Assembly: GCF_024713945.1 (NCBI RefSeq)
Contig: NC_134685.1
Span: 1,786,001 to 1,850,000, forward strand
DNA length: 64,000 nucleotides
Source of the DNA: Dermatophagoides farinae
Taxonomy: Eukaryota; Arthropoda; Arachnida; Sarcoptiformes; Pyroglyphidae
Direction of reading: 5' to 3'
A model generated the notes under the pieces. It was given only the letters and a program-made list of their open reading frames with translations. It was not told the DNA's origin and ran no database searches. Positions 13,333 to 25,219 of the stretch are shown here, one piece after another. Position 1 is the stretch's first letter. Every line of letters starts with the position of its first letter. Position numbers and translations under genes: made by a program.

Positions 13333-13638
13333 AATCACGCAATTCTCATATATATCCAATCAAACAATCAACAAACCCCGAAGGAATTACAGATAAAAAA
13401 ATCCACCAATTGTGAATGTGGCCATCGCCCATACATAACCAACCAATCAAGGGAAAAAAACCTAACCAAACAAATGTACGAAAACATTTACACAACGACA
13501 ACGAAAAAAAAACTTGAAAATATATGGATAATACAACAAGTACGAAAATTGGCCATTTACACATTTATCGACGCCCAAAAAATTTTCAGTGTTTTTTTTT
13601 TTTTTTTTTTTTTGAAAGTAGAAAAAAAACATTCTTGA
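13333..13638 (+). other. unrecognised plus-strand open frame in dsx intron 3 (possible gene remnant)
   Basis: A 101-codon frame open between a TAG at 13330 and a TGA at 13636. Its first 86 codons are not simple sequence and include NCECGHRPYITNQSREKNLT and LENIWIIQQVRKLAIYTFID. It then runs into a T22 tract. There is no good start codon, and I recognise no family. It lies antisense to the surrounding gene. It could be a decayed gene fragment, an exon of an antisense transcript, or chance in Lys/Asn/Thr-biased DNA. Confidence 0.15.
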
Positions 13639-13746
13639 AAATGTAGCTTTGACAAGCTTTTTTTCATTGGCCTATCCGCACATGATGATGATGATAATAA
13701 ACTAACCAACTGATGACAACGAAATGATGCGTGCGCATCAATTTGA

Positions 13747-14007
13747 TCATGCAGTCGCAAGAATTGGATACATTTTATACAATTGCAGTTGAGCACCAAG
13801 AAAGCTTTGGTATCATTGCACCAATATGAGAAAATATTGAATACAATGAATGGCTTCTTAAAAACGGTAATGTTGTTGTTCCAAAGTGTATCATTGCATA
13901 ACAACATATTGGACACATTCCAAAAAAATGGCCAAAAACACACACAACACACCATTGAACTTTTGGATAAAACCACTACTACAAAATTGAAAATCCATAT
14001 AAAATGA
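13747..14007 (+). other. second unrecognised plus-strand open frame in dsx intron 3
   Basis: An 87-codon frame on the same strand as the frame ending at 13638, beginning after a TGA at 13744. It includes KALVSLHQYEKILNTMNGFL and LLFQSVSLHNNILDTFQKNG, with leucine and isoleucine spacing compatible with an amphipathic or coiled-coil helix. It has more G+C than its surroundings and uses TTG for almost every Leu. An overlapping plus-strand frame (MRAHQFDHAVARIGYILYNC) ends just before it, which would fit a frameshifted remnant. A faint resemblance to small helical lysosome-complex subunits was considered but is too weak to name. Confidence 0.15.
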
Positions 14008-14290
14008 ACTAAAAAAAAAAAAAAACATATAATTTTTTACCACTTCCAATCTATTGACACACAAAAACAACATTCATCATTTTCATTAACACAACGTAGA
14101 CAATTTCCTGTGGTGTTGGGTTTTGCCCTGACAAAAAAAACACCAGAATCATCATTGTCTTAAACTTAATTTAAAATGTATTTTTTGTTCGTTTGTTGGT
14201 CTTTTTTTTGCATTTTTCATTTTTTTTTTTACAAACAACAACAACAACAACAAAATGATTATAAATTAAATTCTAACCCATTACCACTAA

Positions 14291-14616
14291 CCACTACAAC
14301 TGCTACTGCTACTGCTACTGCTGCTACTACCACTACCATTAGATCATAATCATTTTTTTGGTGAATAAATTTTACGAAAAATAACAAACTTTGACAACGA
14401 TTTTTTGCGCATCAAATTACGAAAACTGTTCAAAGTTATCATTGCATTATTTTAGAAAAAAAACTATACATACACATCATAACTAATAATAATACCACTA
14501 CAACTGCTACTACACTACCACTACCATAATAATCTTTTTTTTTTTTGGTGAATAAATTTTACAAAAATTTTTTTTTCCGCGAAACTAAACTTTTTTTTTT
14601 TAGAAAAAAAAACTAT
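14291..14616. repeat. diverged tandem duplication
   Basis: Two copies share the same ordered anchors: CCACTACAACTGCTAC (14291 and 14495), CTACCACTACCAT, GGTGAATAAATTTTAC (14360 and 14547), and TTAGAAAAAAAACTAT (about 14452 and 14600). Copy 1 carries extra ACTGCT repeats and an insertion before the last anchor, so the copies differ in length (about 175 and 122 bp). Confidence 0.7.
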
Positions 14617-15039
14617 AATAATCATCATAATAATAATAATTTACGACACTGATAATACTGGAAGAAAAAAAAATTTAGTTTTTCCCTTGGCAAAAGACAG
14701 ACAGACAGACCGAAAAAAAATGTGTCGCACAAATATGATGATGTTGTGGAGATAATACACACACATATAGATAAAATGGATGGATGGATGGATGGATGGA
14801 AAAAAAATTCTCGGCTGGATACCATGATGGTTTTTTTTTTTTTTTTTTTTGATATCCCTTCATATGATATGGTTATGGCTGTCGTTTGTTGTTGTTGTTG
14901 TTGTTGTTGTTGTTTGGTTTGAATGTTAAATGTTGGAATTTTTTTTTCCTGATGATGATGATGATGATGATGAACAAACATTGAATAAACATGTGATGTG
15001 ATGTTATGGAATCAAGATCAGTGCAACAATTTTTGTACA

Positions 15040-15059
15040 TTTTTTTTTTTTTTTTTTTT

Positions 15060-15103
<44 letters not shown>
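15040..15103. repeat. poly-T tract, T20-G-T43
   Basis: Longest homopolymer in the window, in intron 3. A single G at 15060 interrupts it. On the dsx strand it is poly-A, so it is not a polypyrimidine tract for that gene. Confidence 0.97.
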
Positions 15104-15108
<5 letters not shown>

Positions 15109-17093
15109 GGCAATGTTCATTATGTTTGATAATAATGATGAAAAAACTTTTGCATTTTCCAGTAATAATAATAATAAAAATGCAACTTTTCCAAACATAT
15201 ATATCTCTTTTTCATTGCCTTGATCTAAATTATTCGTTTTTTTGAAAACTTGGAAACTTGAAAAAAAAGAAAAATTTACGACATAACCATGTCTCGGTCA
15301 TCCAATGTATCCAATCAATTTATATATATCTAATATATGGTAGGAAATGATGGCAATAAACGGCATTTGGCTACAGTATCCATTTGAAGGAATTCTTTTT
15401 GAATTAAAAAAAAAGAATATGTGTGCGCGCTGTGTGTATATTAGGTTTTTGTTCATCAAAATCAGTATGAAAAATGTTGATCACATCTTATTTTTTTGTT
15501 TTCTTTTGGTTTTTAATTGAAAATTTAACGATTCTCTTTCGTTAAAAAAAGACAAAATCATTAATCACGACACGACATATAAGATACATGTTAAATGTCG
15601 TAGCCATTAAACCCAATCATAGCAGGATTTTCATTTAAAGAAATATAGAGAAAAAAAAATCAATTTGGCTATAATTACGACCAAAAAAAAAAACTGAAAA
15701 AAAAATTTATGTTTTTTTTCTCCAAATAAATCTACCTGTACAGGCGATTCTTTCAAATATATTATAAAAAAAAACATTAACATACAGAATCAGATTTGAT
15801 CAACCAAAAAAAAAAAAAAAAAAAATGCAAAAACACGAAAAGCCACATTAATGGAAATTTTCCAACACACCAGAATTCATAGTGTGATTGGTTTTTGCTT
15901 TATTTTAGAAATGGATGAAATCGAATAATGACCCTTCATCGATTGAATGATTTCGGATGATAATCCAAAAGTTTTTTTTTTTTGCTCGATCATAAAAAAC
16001 ACATCGTGTATGATCATTAAAGTGTATCAAACCAGAAAAAAAATTCAAAATTTCGAACAAAAAACCACCACCACCACCACCACCACCATGACCATTTGAT
16101 TCATTTGAACGAAATTTAAAAAAAAAACAAAAACAACACAAGAATAAAATAAAAATAAAAATTTAATTCACAGTCGGTGGTCATCGATTATGTCCACACT
16201 ATAGAAAAAAAATCCAATCTTCAATGGACACATAAAAAAAAATTTTTTTTCAGAAAAAAAAAATCATCATCATCATCATCATCGTTTTTTTATCACAAAG
16301 TTTGAAATGGATGCAAAAGTGTTATTATTATGGACTGCTCATCATCATCATCATCATCATCATGATGAGCATTGGATACAGAATTCAAATCACTCCTTAA
16401 TGTCATGTCTTGCTACATCAATTCGCTACATAGATGTAGCAAAAAAAAAAAATGAAATGAAATAAATAAAGATTCTTATTTCAAATTCTACGAAATGGAT
16501 GGCAAAAAATAAAACATAATAATCATCATCATCATCATTCACAAATGGCAACAACAAAAAAAAACTGAAATTAAATTTTTTTGTTGCTGTTGTCGTTTTT
16601 TTCAAACGTTACAAAAAAAATCACATGTGGTGAATGCTTGATGATTATGATCATGATGATGAAGCTCCAAAGCATCCAAAGATGAAGATTTTCTTTTTTC
16701 TCATCCATTTTTTTTCGGGCTCATAGTAATAAAAAAAAATAAGCAATTCAACCAACCAACCAACCAAGAGCAAACTATGGATTTTCTGATTTTATCCCAA
16801 TTTTGTTTTCAACAATGGCTCAACAGCGAACAAAACAGAGAAAAAAAGTTTTCATTTTTCAAAGTAAAAAAAAATCCCGATACAAAATGCTTCAAATGAT
16901 GATGATCATCATCATGAACATCCGTGTATATTAAAATGTTTAAAATTCTAAACATGTAGCCATTGTAAATCTATGAAAAAAAAATTTGCATTAACTTTGT
17001 TGAAAAAAGTGAATATAAAGATGGATGAACATAAATCGAATGAATCGAATAAACAAAACAAAAAAAAAAAAAACATACATGACGTACACATAC

Positions 17094-17291
17094 CTTCAAG
17101 TAGGGCATCAATAACACGTCCTGGATCATATTTTTCACGTAATAATGCCATCAATGCATAATTGCTAATCAATTCAATTGGATTTTCCATTAATTTTTGA
17201 TTCAATGTACGACACCATGATTCTAATTGTCGTCGATTATCATCGGTCATTGGTATTGGACTAGGTGCCATTCGGCTTGACATTGATGCAT
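17094..17291 (-). CDS. dsx: doublesex-like DM-domain transcription factor, exon 3 (OD2 dimerisation domain)
   Basis: Third exon, residues 978 (split codon) to 1043 plus one base. It encodes DDNRRQLESWCRTLNQKLM, then ENPIELISNYALMALLREK, then YDPGRVIDALLE (about 994-1043). The pattern matches the UBA-like oligomerisation domain OD2 of Doublesex, where Drosophila has a Cys-containing helix, a P-W-E-L-M turn, a hydrophobic helix and a final helix ending I-E-E-G. The related DMA domain of DMRT3/4/5 was considered, but its spacing between the Pro-x-Glu turn and the last helix is longer. The domain normally mediates homodimerisation on DNA and, in insects, contacts the cofactor Intersex. The acceptor ends ATAATCAG and the donor is GAAG|GTATGT (intron base 1 at 17093). 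The exon is 198 nt, so skipping it would keep the frame while deleting OD2. The domain is compact and not repetitive, unlike the rest of the protein. Confidence 0.92.
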
Positions 17292-19265
17292 CTGATTATC
17301 ATCAATATGATATTTTAGAATCGAATAACAATCATTCACATACGGAAGTGAGAGAGAGAGAGAGAAACGATAAAAAAACGAAAAAAAAAATTCAATTTTT
17401 GTTTTAAATACTCGATTTAGAATCAACAGCAACAACAGAGGAAGAAAAAAGAATGGATTCTGATTTAATTTAAAACAGAATTTTTTATTGACCGAAAAAA
17501 AGGTCAATGCTTCCTAGTTGACATTTTTTTTAAAATGTGAGGGGTGGGCAGAAAAAATATTAATCAATCAAACAAGAACAAGAACAAGAAAAAATAGAAA
17601 CCAGTCAACCAATCAGCCATTTTCGACCAATTGTCATTTGTCAATAATAAAAAAACAGGTATTTGGAAAAATCTCGTCATCAGAATTTCTATATTTGAAC
17701 AACAATAATGATGATAATGATAACCGGAATTTTTTTCTTGTAAATGACAAATTTTTTTCCTTACTGTTACGGCTCATTTAGAATTTATAATAATGATGAT
17801 AATGATGGAGGCGTGTTTTATTTGCTTTTTTGTCATAATTGTCGTCGTTATTGATGGATAGATATTTTTTTTCATTTTATTGTCATTACGTGGTTCGTTT
17901 TGTGTGTGTGTGTGTGTGTGTGGTATTTTTTTTCCTCTTGTTTGAAATAAACCTGGCCATGGTACAAAAATTGTACCTATAAAATTTGAAAAGTTAATAA
18001 AAGAAACATTTGCGGACCCTATTGCCATATGTCCTAGGTCCTACCTAATAGGTAATCTACTATTGTGTAGTTTGAATGTAAAAAAAACCAGTAGTTTAAA
18101 TTTTTGACCTTGGATATCCGAAACAAAAAGAGAGAGAGAGTAATCGATTGAAAAATGAATTTTTTCATCAACACTGAAAAAAAAATAATCAAATATTACA
18201 AATCAAAAGTATCAATTTTTTTCTGAATATTTATCAATCGAAAAAAATGAATCCATTGAAATTTTCAAATCAAATCAACTCTTTCAACTTATTTTTGGAT
18301 ACATTTGATTTCCGTGTGTATATACAATTCGATACGACTGTTTGTGTGTGTGTGTGTGTGTGTTTGATTGATTGATCTGTGATTGATTTCCGATATCCAA
18401 AACCGAAAAAAATGATATGAAAAATCAATATATAAAAAAAATTGCTGATTCAGCAATTGCGAAAAGAAATTTTTTCTTTTTTTTCTTCTTCTGTTGATTA
18501 ATTTTTTTTTTTTGCGCAAATTGATCAAAAATCAACGATAAATCCTTATATTTTCACTTGGCACATTCACAATAATGTCAATCGTGTTGAAACATGAAAA
18601 TCTCAATCAATCTCTGATCAAGTATTCAATTTGCCATGAATGATAAATCCAAAAAAAAAAAAAAAAAAAAAAATTTTCTAGTGAAAAATGATCGATATTG
18701 ATTGGAAGGGCCAAAGTTTTTCTCTCTCTCTCTCTCTCTCCTCTCACTCTTTTCTTTCTCTGGAATTATGTCGTCCATTTTGTTGTTTTTGTTGTTTTTT
18801 TGTTGTTGTTTTGGTTTTGCTACTTTCAATTGTTGCTACAATGGATCTAAAATAGAAAAATTTAACACTTTATCTTTGTATAGCTGTCAAGGAAATTTAA
18901 ATTTTCAAATATAAACATAAACACAAGATAGACCATTGTGGTGAAATAAAAAAAAAATTGGATTGATAATCAATCAATCAATCGATTTCAGTTTATTTTT
19001 CTCTTCTCTTTCTTTAATGTAAACAGACACACACACACACACACACACAGTTTTTGGAATGTTCAAATTGTATCAAAAAAAAAAAAAAAATGAAAAACGA
19101 GAAAATTTCAAAAAAAAAAAATATAAATTTAAAATGATGAAGAATTTCCAGGAAAATTTTCCAATAATGATGATGATGATGATGATGATGAAAAAAGGAA
19201 TTTATTTCACACCATTCTGTATAATCTTTGTACAGAATAAAGATAACACGAACACACATAAATGT

Positions 19266-19266
<1 letters not shown>

Positions 19267-19302
<36 letters not shown>
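19267..19302. repeat. (CA)18 followed by (CAA)4
   Basis: Compound microsatellite in intron 2. The dinucleotide passes directly into a CAA trinucleotide. Confidence 0.95.
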
Positions 19303-19303
<1 letters not shown>

Positions 19304-21216
19304 CAACAACAATTTTCACATAATTATTCTCATTATAGTTTGGATGCTACAAACAAAATTCAATTTAGTAGTACTTTGATCAATTTTTGTTTGTCTCTGT
19401 GTGTGTGTGTGTGTGCGGTAGGGGAAAAAATACTTTTGTTTAGTTTAAATTGGTCATTTTTTTTCAACAAAACAAAACAAAAACCATAATCATCATCATC
19501 ATCATCATCATCATAATCATGGTGGAAAAAAAAGATGACCACCAAACCACCAAAAAAAAGCCACTTGTGTGTTAATGATAATGATAATGATTATGACTGC
19601 TAATCAAGAGATGTTTAGAAAAAGAAGAAAAAAAAAATACATCTTTGACTGTCGATTCTGAAACCACAAGTCATCATCATCATCATCATTTTGTGTGAAA
19701 AAAAAGACAAAGCAAAGAGAGATTTCAGTTGATGATGATTTGAAGATGATGTTATTAAATTCCATTGAAAATCATCAATGAAAAATTGTTGGAATCGTTG
19801 TACGACGTAAAAAAAAAACATAACGGTTTCCCGTCATTTATATTCTATGTTTCAGTCATGAATTTTTTTTTTTTTTTTTTGTTCTCTTTATGTTTCAATA
19901 ACAAAATCAATCAAAAGTGTGACTGATTCATACGTTGAAAGTAAACCAAAAAACATTACTTTGAAATGTATAAACTATTCGATTCGAAATCGATTTTCAG
20001 TTAATAATAATCAAACTAATATAAACAAATCAACAACAACAACAACAGCAACAAAAAAGAGTTAAATAATCAATAAGAATGGTGAAAAGAACCAAAATAA
20101 AACAGGAAAAAAACATTTAAAATTGATGCTAATAAACATTGGAAAAAAAACTGAATTACTGTCAATGTTTTCATTCTTTGTTTATTTCACAACGATTACA
20201 ATCTTTAAATTTTTTTTCGCTGTTGTTGTTGTTGTTGTTGTTGCTGCTGTTTGAAAAAAAAAATTCAATGATCGTTATCATCATCATCATCATCATCAAC
20301 CATCATTATCCACGACAAACAACAACAATGACGATGAATGAATAAACTGAACAAACAAACAAACATTTTGCTGACTAGAATCATCCATTGGAAGCATCAT
20401 CATCGTCATCATCGTCATCACCAATTTGTTGTTGTTGTTGTTGTTGTTCGTAGTAGCTAGAACCATAAATAATTAAATTAATTGCCCATAATTATAATAA
20501 TGGACGATTATTATTATTATTATCGCCGTTTATTATTGCTTATTTGTAGATATTTTAACCATTATTATTATTGTGACAGGATGTGTATACGAAATAAATA
20601 TAAATATAAATATAAAAATGGTAATTTAGAATGAAACAAACAAACAAACAAGCAAGAAAAAAAACATTGGACAAACACACACACACACACACACAGACAA
20701 AAAGACAAAAATGATAATAAACCAACCAACCAACCAGATAAACAAATGAAATGAAATGAATTGAATTGAATTGAACTTAAATAAATTGAATCCAAGCCAT
20801 TTTGATTCTTGTGTCGTTTATGATTGGATTTTCTTTATTTGCAATCAAACAGGCAAAACAGCGAAACTTTTTTTTCCTTTTCAAAAAATTCTTGAATTTT
20901 ATAGAATTTTTGAAATTCTTTGTTGTTGTTTTTTGTTATTGATTGAAAATTAAGATGTTTCTTTTTTTTTATCTGTGTGTGCGTGTGTGTGTTTGTGTGT
21001 AAAGAATTTTCATTGTATTTTATTCTGTATTTTTTTATATTACGATTCAATTCAATTTATTGAATATAATTCTGTGCAAATTAATGGGTTGCATATTAAA
21101 AAGAATTTTTTTTTGTTTTGTTTTGTTTTGCTACATTAAACAGAATTTCTCTTTTAATGTTTTTTCTTTTCGGTTTATTGGATCAATGAGAAATTGGTGC
21201 ATCGCATCTCTCTCTC

Positions 21217-21240
21217 TGTGTGTGTGTGTGTGTGTGTGTG
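21217..21240. repeat. (TC)n-(TG)12 compound microsatellite
   Basis: The TG tract follows a short TC run starting at about 21208, within intron 2. Confidence 0.9.
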
Positions 21241-24200
21241 CGTGGGTGGATGGATGGTCTTGATTTTCGAATGATGAAAAATTCTTGATTGATTCAATAA
21301 TTCGATCCATTTACAGTAGTGGATTATTATTTTTGGGGCAATTTTGGGGTGATTTATATTCAAATTAATAAATGAAAATGTTGCAATTAAATCGCTCATT
21401 ATATACATGGTGGAAAAATTTTTTTTTGTTTCTCTCTGGATGCTATGTTTTATGGCTTTATCAGAAAAAAAATCATGAGCCATAAATGAGACGTATTTTG
21501 TTATAACAATTGCACCCAGAATTTGTGAGAGAAAAAAAAAGAATTAGAATATTCCAGGATAAAATAACGGATAAATAATGGTGAAACAGAATATTTTTTT
21601 TTGTGCCCATGATATTATTATATGAATATTTTCCCATTGTGGCAATTTATTTATCTTAACAAATTCTTTATATAAGATGATGATTTTGTTGTTGTTGTTG
21701 GTGTTGTTGTTGGTGTTGGTGTTGTTTGGATGCAAATGTGAAGAATTTCAATGTATGTATTCAGAACACATGATGACGATGATGATCATGATGATGATAA
21801 TGATGAACATCATCGTTATTATTATTGCACAAGATAAAGAAAAAAAATGAATCTACATTTATGATTTTTAAGAGTATTTTTTTTTTGGGTGCTGAATAAT
21901 TTTCAACAACAAACGCATCCGGAACCATTTGGCCATTTTTTTTCTAGAATTAATTTGTATCCAATTTTAAATATGAAAAAAAACAAACAAACAAACAAAC
22001 TGAAAATCGATTATGTAACAAAAACAACAAGACAAGACGTGTGTGTGTGTGTGTTTAATGCATCAATGTTTGTCTGGTTTGATGATCCATTTTTTTTCTA
22101 CTAAGGAGATTATGTCCAATAATGGGTATAATTTGGATTTTTTTTTTAAATGCATTTTCTTCACTGAAAAAAAAAACATAGTACGTCTTTAAACAATTTC
22201 AATGTGAATGAAAATGTTTGAATTGAATTAAAATTGACCATAGACAATATAAATAAATGTGAAAATTTTTTTTTTATTTTCTCTTGGTTTTATGACCATA
22301 TTTATTTTTAAATCTTTGAAAAATAATGTGTTTGAAAACATTGAAAATATAAACACAGACAGAGCGAAAAGTAAGCAGTGTGTAGTGAAAGTAAATTGAT
22401 GATGATGATGACCTTGATGGTCTGAGAATGAGATGGAGAATAGAAAATTCTTTAAATACACACACACACACACACACAACCAGATTGGATGTATGTGTGT
22501 GGTTGACAATTTTTATGTTGATGTGACCACCACCACAACCAAAACAACCAGATGATCAACCAAAACATCGAACATCCGGAATCTTGGTTTTTATTTCATT
22601 TTATTTCATTATTATTGCATAAACAATCATCATGAATTTTTTTTCTCTTGGACAAATTCAACCAAATATTTTTGTTTAGCGGCCAGAAAAAACTTTTTTT
22701 TACAGACAGAAAAAAAATCGAAAAAAAACCTGGACCTATAATGAAGAAAATTGTGTCCATTTTTTTTGGGGGGGATTTTGTTTTCGCACCGACCAAAAAA
22801 AGCCTATTACATTCCACATTTTGTCGTTGTCGTCGTCGTGATTATTCAGGTAGATATGTACAGTGTGTGTATTTGTTTGTGGTTGTAGTGGTGATGGTGG
22901 TGGTGTTGGTGCTCTATACTACACTGAAATGTGGTTTTTTTCAGTAGAAAAAAAAACTAAAAAAAAGGTTGGGTCGACAAAATGGCCGGCTATATATGAT
23001 GATGATGATGATGATGTTGGTATGTAAAAACGAAAAAAAAAAATGTTCATTCACCTTGTTTGTTTATTTGTTTGATATATACCCTCTCTCACTCTCTTAC
23101 ACGCAGACACAAACACACAATTTTGGTTGATGATGATGATGATGATGATGATCATAATGATGATTATTATAGCCATATGTCTATAATCATGATAATCATT
23201 GATTCATTTCTATCTGCGTGTGTGTGTGTGTTTTTGATTGTGTAACTCTTGAAAAATAAATGGATACATTTCTATGGAAAAAAACAAAGAGAAAAAACAA
23301 CGACAGACATAGAGAGAGAGAGGTAATTTTGATATGGATGAAAATAATAGACAGGTAGGCAGGTAGGTTTGTCCAAATGTACCACACACACACACACACA
23401 CAAACCAATGAACTAGACGAGAGATTAATCGAAACAATTATTTATTATGATGATGACTATACTGAATTGCCCAACTAAAATCAACGAAAAAAAAACGAAA
23501 CAGAAAAATTTCAAACTAAACTTGCGAATAACAAAAAAAAATGATAATTAATCGAGAAAAAAAAATGAACGAATGGAACGAATATTTGAAGATGGATGGC
23601 TATACGATACATTTCAATGGTTCATAATGTTGTTGATGATGATGATGATGATGATGTTGATTCTTGTGAATTTTATGCACCGATGATGAATGTAATTTTC
23701 ATACACAATTGCACACACACACACACACACTAGCATGGAAATTTTCATTTCAACAAATTGAACAAAATGGCTGACCATTATTATTTTCTGATGGATGAAA
23801 TGACTCAAAAAATCAAAAAAGAAATTTGCAAATATCTATAAAATGTATCCAATTATTTCATGGCCATTCAAATGGTTATTGTTTGGCTGTTTATGTGTGT
23901 CTGTATGTGTATGTGGTTGACACATTGTCATTCAATGATTCAATAAAAATTTAGTACAATGTGGTGATCTATCTACAAAAATAACAAAAAAAAAAAAAAT
24001 AGAGAAAAAACAACGACACACCCAAACCCAAGGTTGATGATCATGATCATCAGTTTTTCTCCATGGAATATATAAAATAAAAATCCAATGATTGACCATG
24101 ATGAAACAAAAAACAACAAAATTTTATCTAAATCAAACAACAACAAATAATGAGGATCAAGATAATCATCACCATCATCATGATTATCATCATCAAGATG

Positions 24201-25219
24201 GTGAAACAACATTTCAAACACAAAATTGAGAAGATGAAGAGAAAAAAACAATGAAACTGACAAGAATAAAAACAGAAAAACATTAGTGTGTGTGTGTGTA
24301 GAGAATTTATTTCTTTTTTTTGGGATTTTTGGCATTTGTCATTTCTATAAATTCATGGGAGAAAAAAAAATCCGTTTTTTTCCCCCACATTCATCATCAA
24401 ATCTAACGAGCCATATCCATTTGAACCTATATATATAATGATGATGATGATGATGAGAATTTGTCAACTTTGTTGGTTGTTAATCAAAAAAAGAAAAAAA
24501 AAGTGGATAAAAAAATTTCCACTTCTCGGTGTTGGTTGGTGGTGGTGGTGGTGGCCAAACAAACAAATGATACAGATAATGAATGGAAAATAAAAAAAAA
24601 AACACACACACACACACACACACACAGAGATTATTATATCATCATCAAATTATAATTATGATAACAATTGACAATAAATGAATGAAACAAGACAAAAACA
24701 AAACAAACAAGCTATATATGCAAATCGTGTGTCTGTCTGTCTCTGTGAAATGAACTGTAATACATCCACTGTTGCTGCTAATGATAATGATGATGATGAT
24801 GATGATGATAATTTAAGATTAGAAAAACAAACAAACAAACAAATCATAATTGATAGTTTTAGTTATATTCATTGTGGGTGGTAATTTTCAACATATCAAC
24901 TCTATTCTAAAAGTAAGAAATTTTTGACATTTGTCATCATTGATAATCATCAAGCTCTATAATAATAATGATGATGATGATGATGATGATGATAATCCAC
25001 AGATGAGATAACATTCAAATCTGTGAATGCAATGTTGTATGGATTATAGGAATATTTTTTAATTCATTCATTCGAATAAAATCGATAAAATCGATATTTG
25101 GTCGATTTTTTTTTTTTTTTTGGCTGATTGGTTTCTAACTGATTCCTAAAATTATCATTCTTTGTAGCATAAAGATAAGAAAAAAAAAGAAAGTATGGAG
25201 AAAAAAAAAACAAACTTAC

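Larger units (their letters stand above)
12045..17093 (-). other. dsx: dsx intron 3 (5.0 kb), position of insect sex-specific splicing
   Basis: GT-AG intron in phase 1, GTATGT to AATAG, directly after the OD2 exon. It is the least repetitive of the three introns. It holds a candidate alternative terminal exon (12350-12405), two plus-strand open frames without simple sequence (13333-13638 and 13747-14007), a diverged tandem duplication (about 14291-14616) and the longest poly-T tract in the window (15040-15103). Read-through past exon 3 ends in a poly-Phe-rich tail with a stop at 16948. Confidence 0.8.
17292..25219 (-). other. dsx: dsx intron 2 (7.9 kb)
   Basis: GT-AG intron in phase 1, GTAAGT to AATCAG. 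The contents are simple repeats (CA tracts at 19027-19049 and 19267-19302, TG at 21217-21240, CA at 24600-24627) in AT-rich DNA. A short inverted repeat TACCTA-A-TAGGTA lies at 18042-18054 in an otherwise less repetitive stretch. I see no coding exon. Confidence 0.85.

Noticed and set aside
13557..13976. 139-codon minus-strand frame in dsx intron 3
   Set aside because: It is rich in Cys, Trp and Phe, as expected for the antisense of a Lys/Asn/Gln/Leu-coding stretch. The plus strand looks more coding-like.
16948..17093. Intron 3 retention giving an alternative C-terminus after exon 3
   Set aside because: The read-through peptide is mostly poly-Phe with Lys- and Asn-poor filler and begins at a good GTATGT donor, so it is more likely intron.
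17094..17291. Exon 3 as a DMA domain (DMRT3/4/5 type)
   Set aside because: The interval between the Pro-x-Glu turn and the final helix is about 13 residues, as in DSX OD2 (about 11), and much shorter than in DMA (about 20). The preceding Cys-containing helix also fits OD2.
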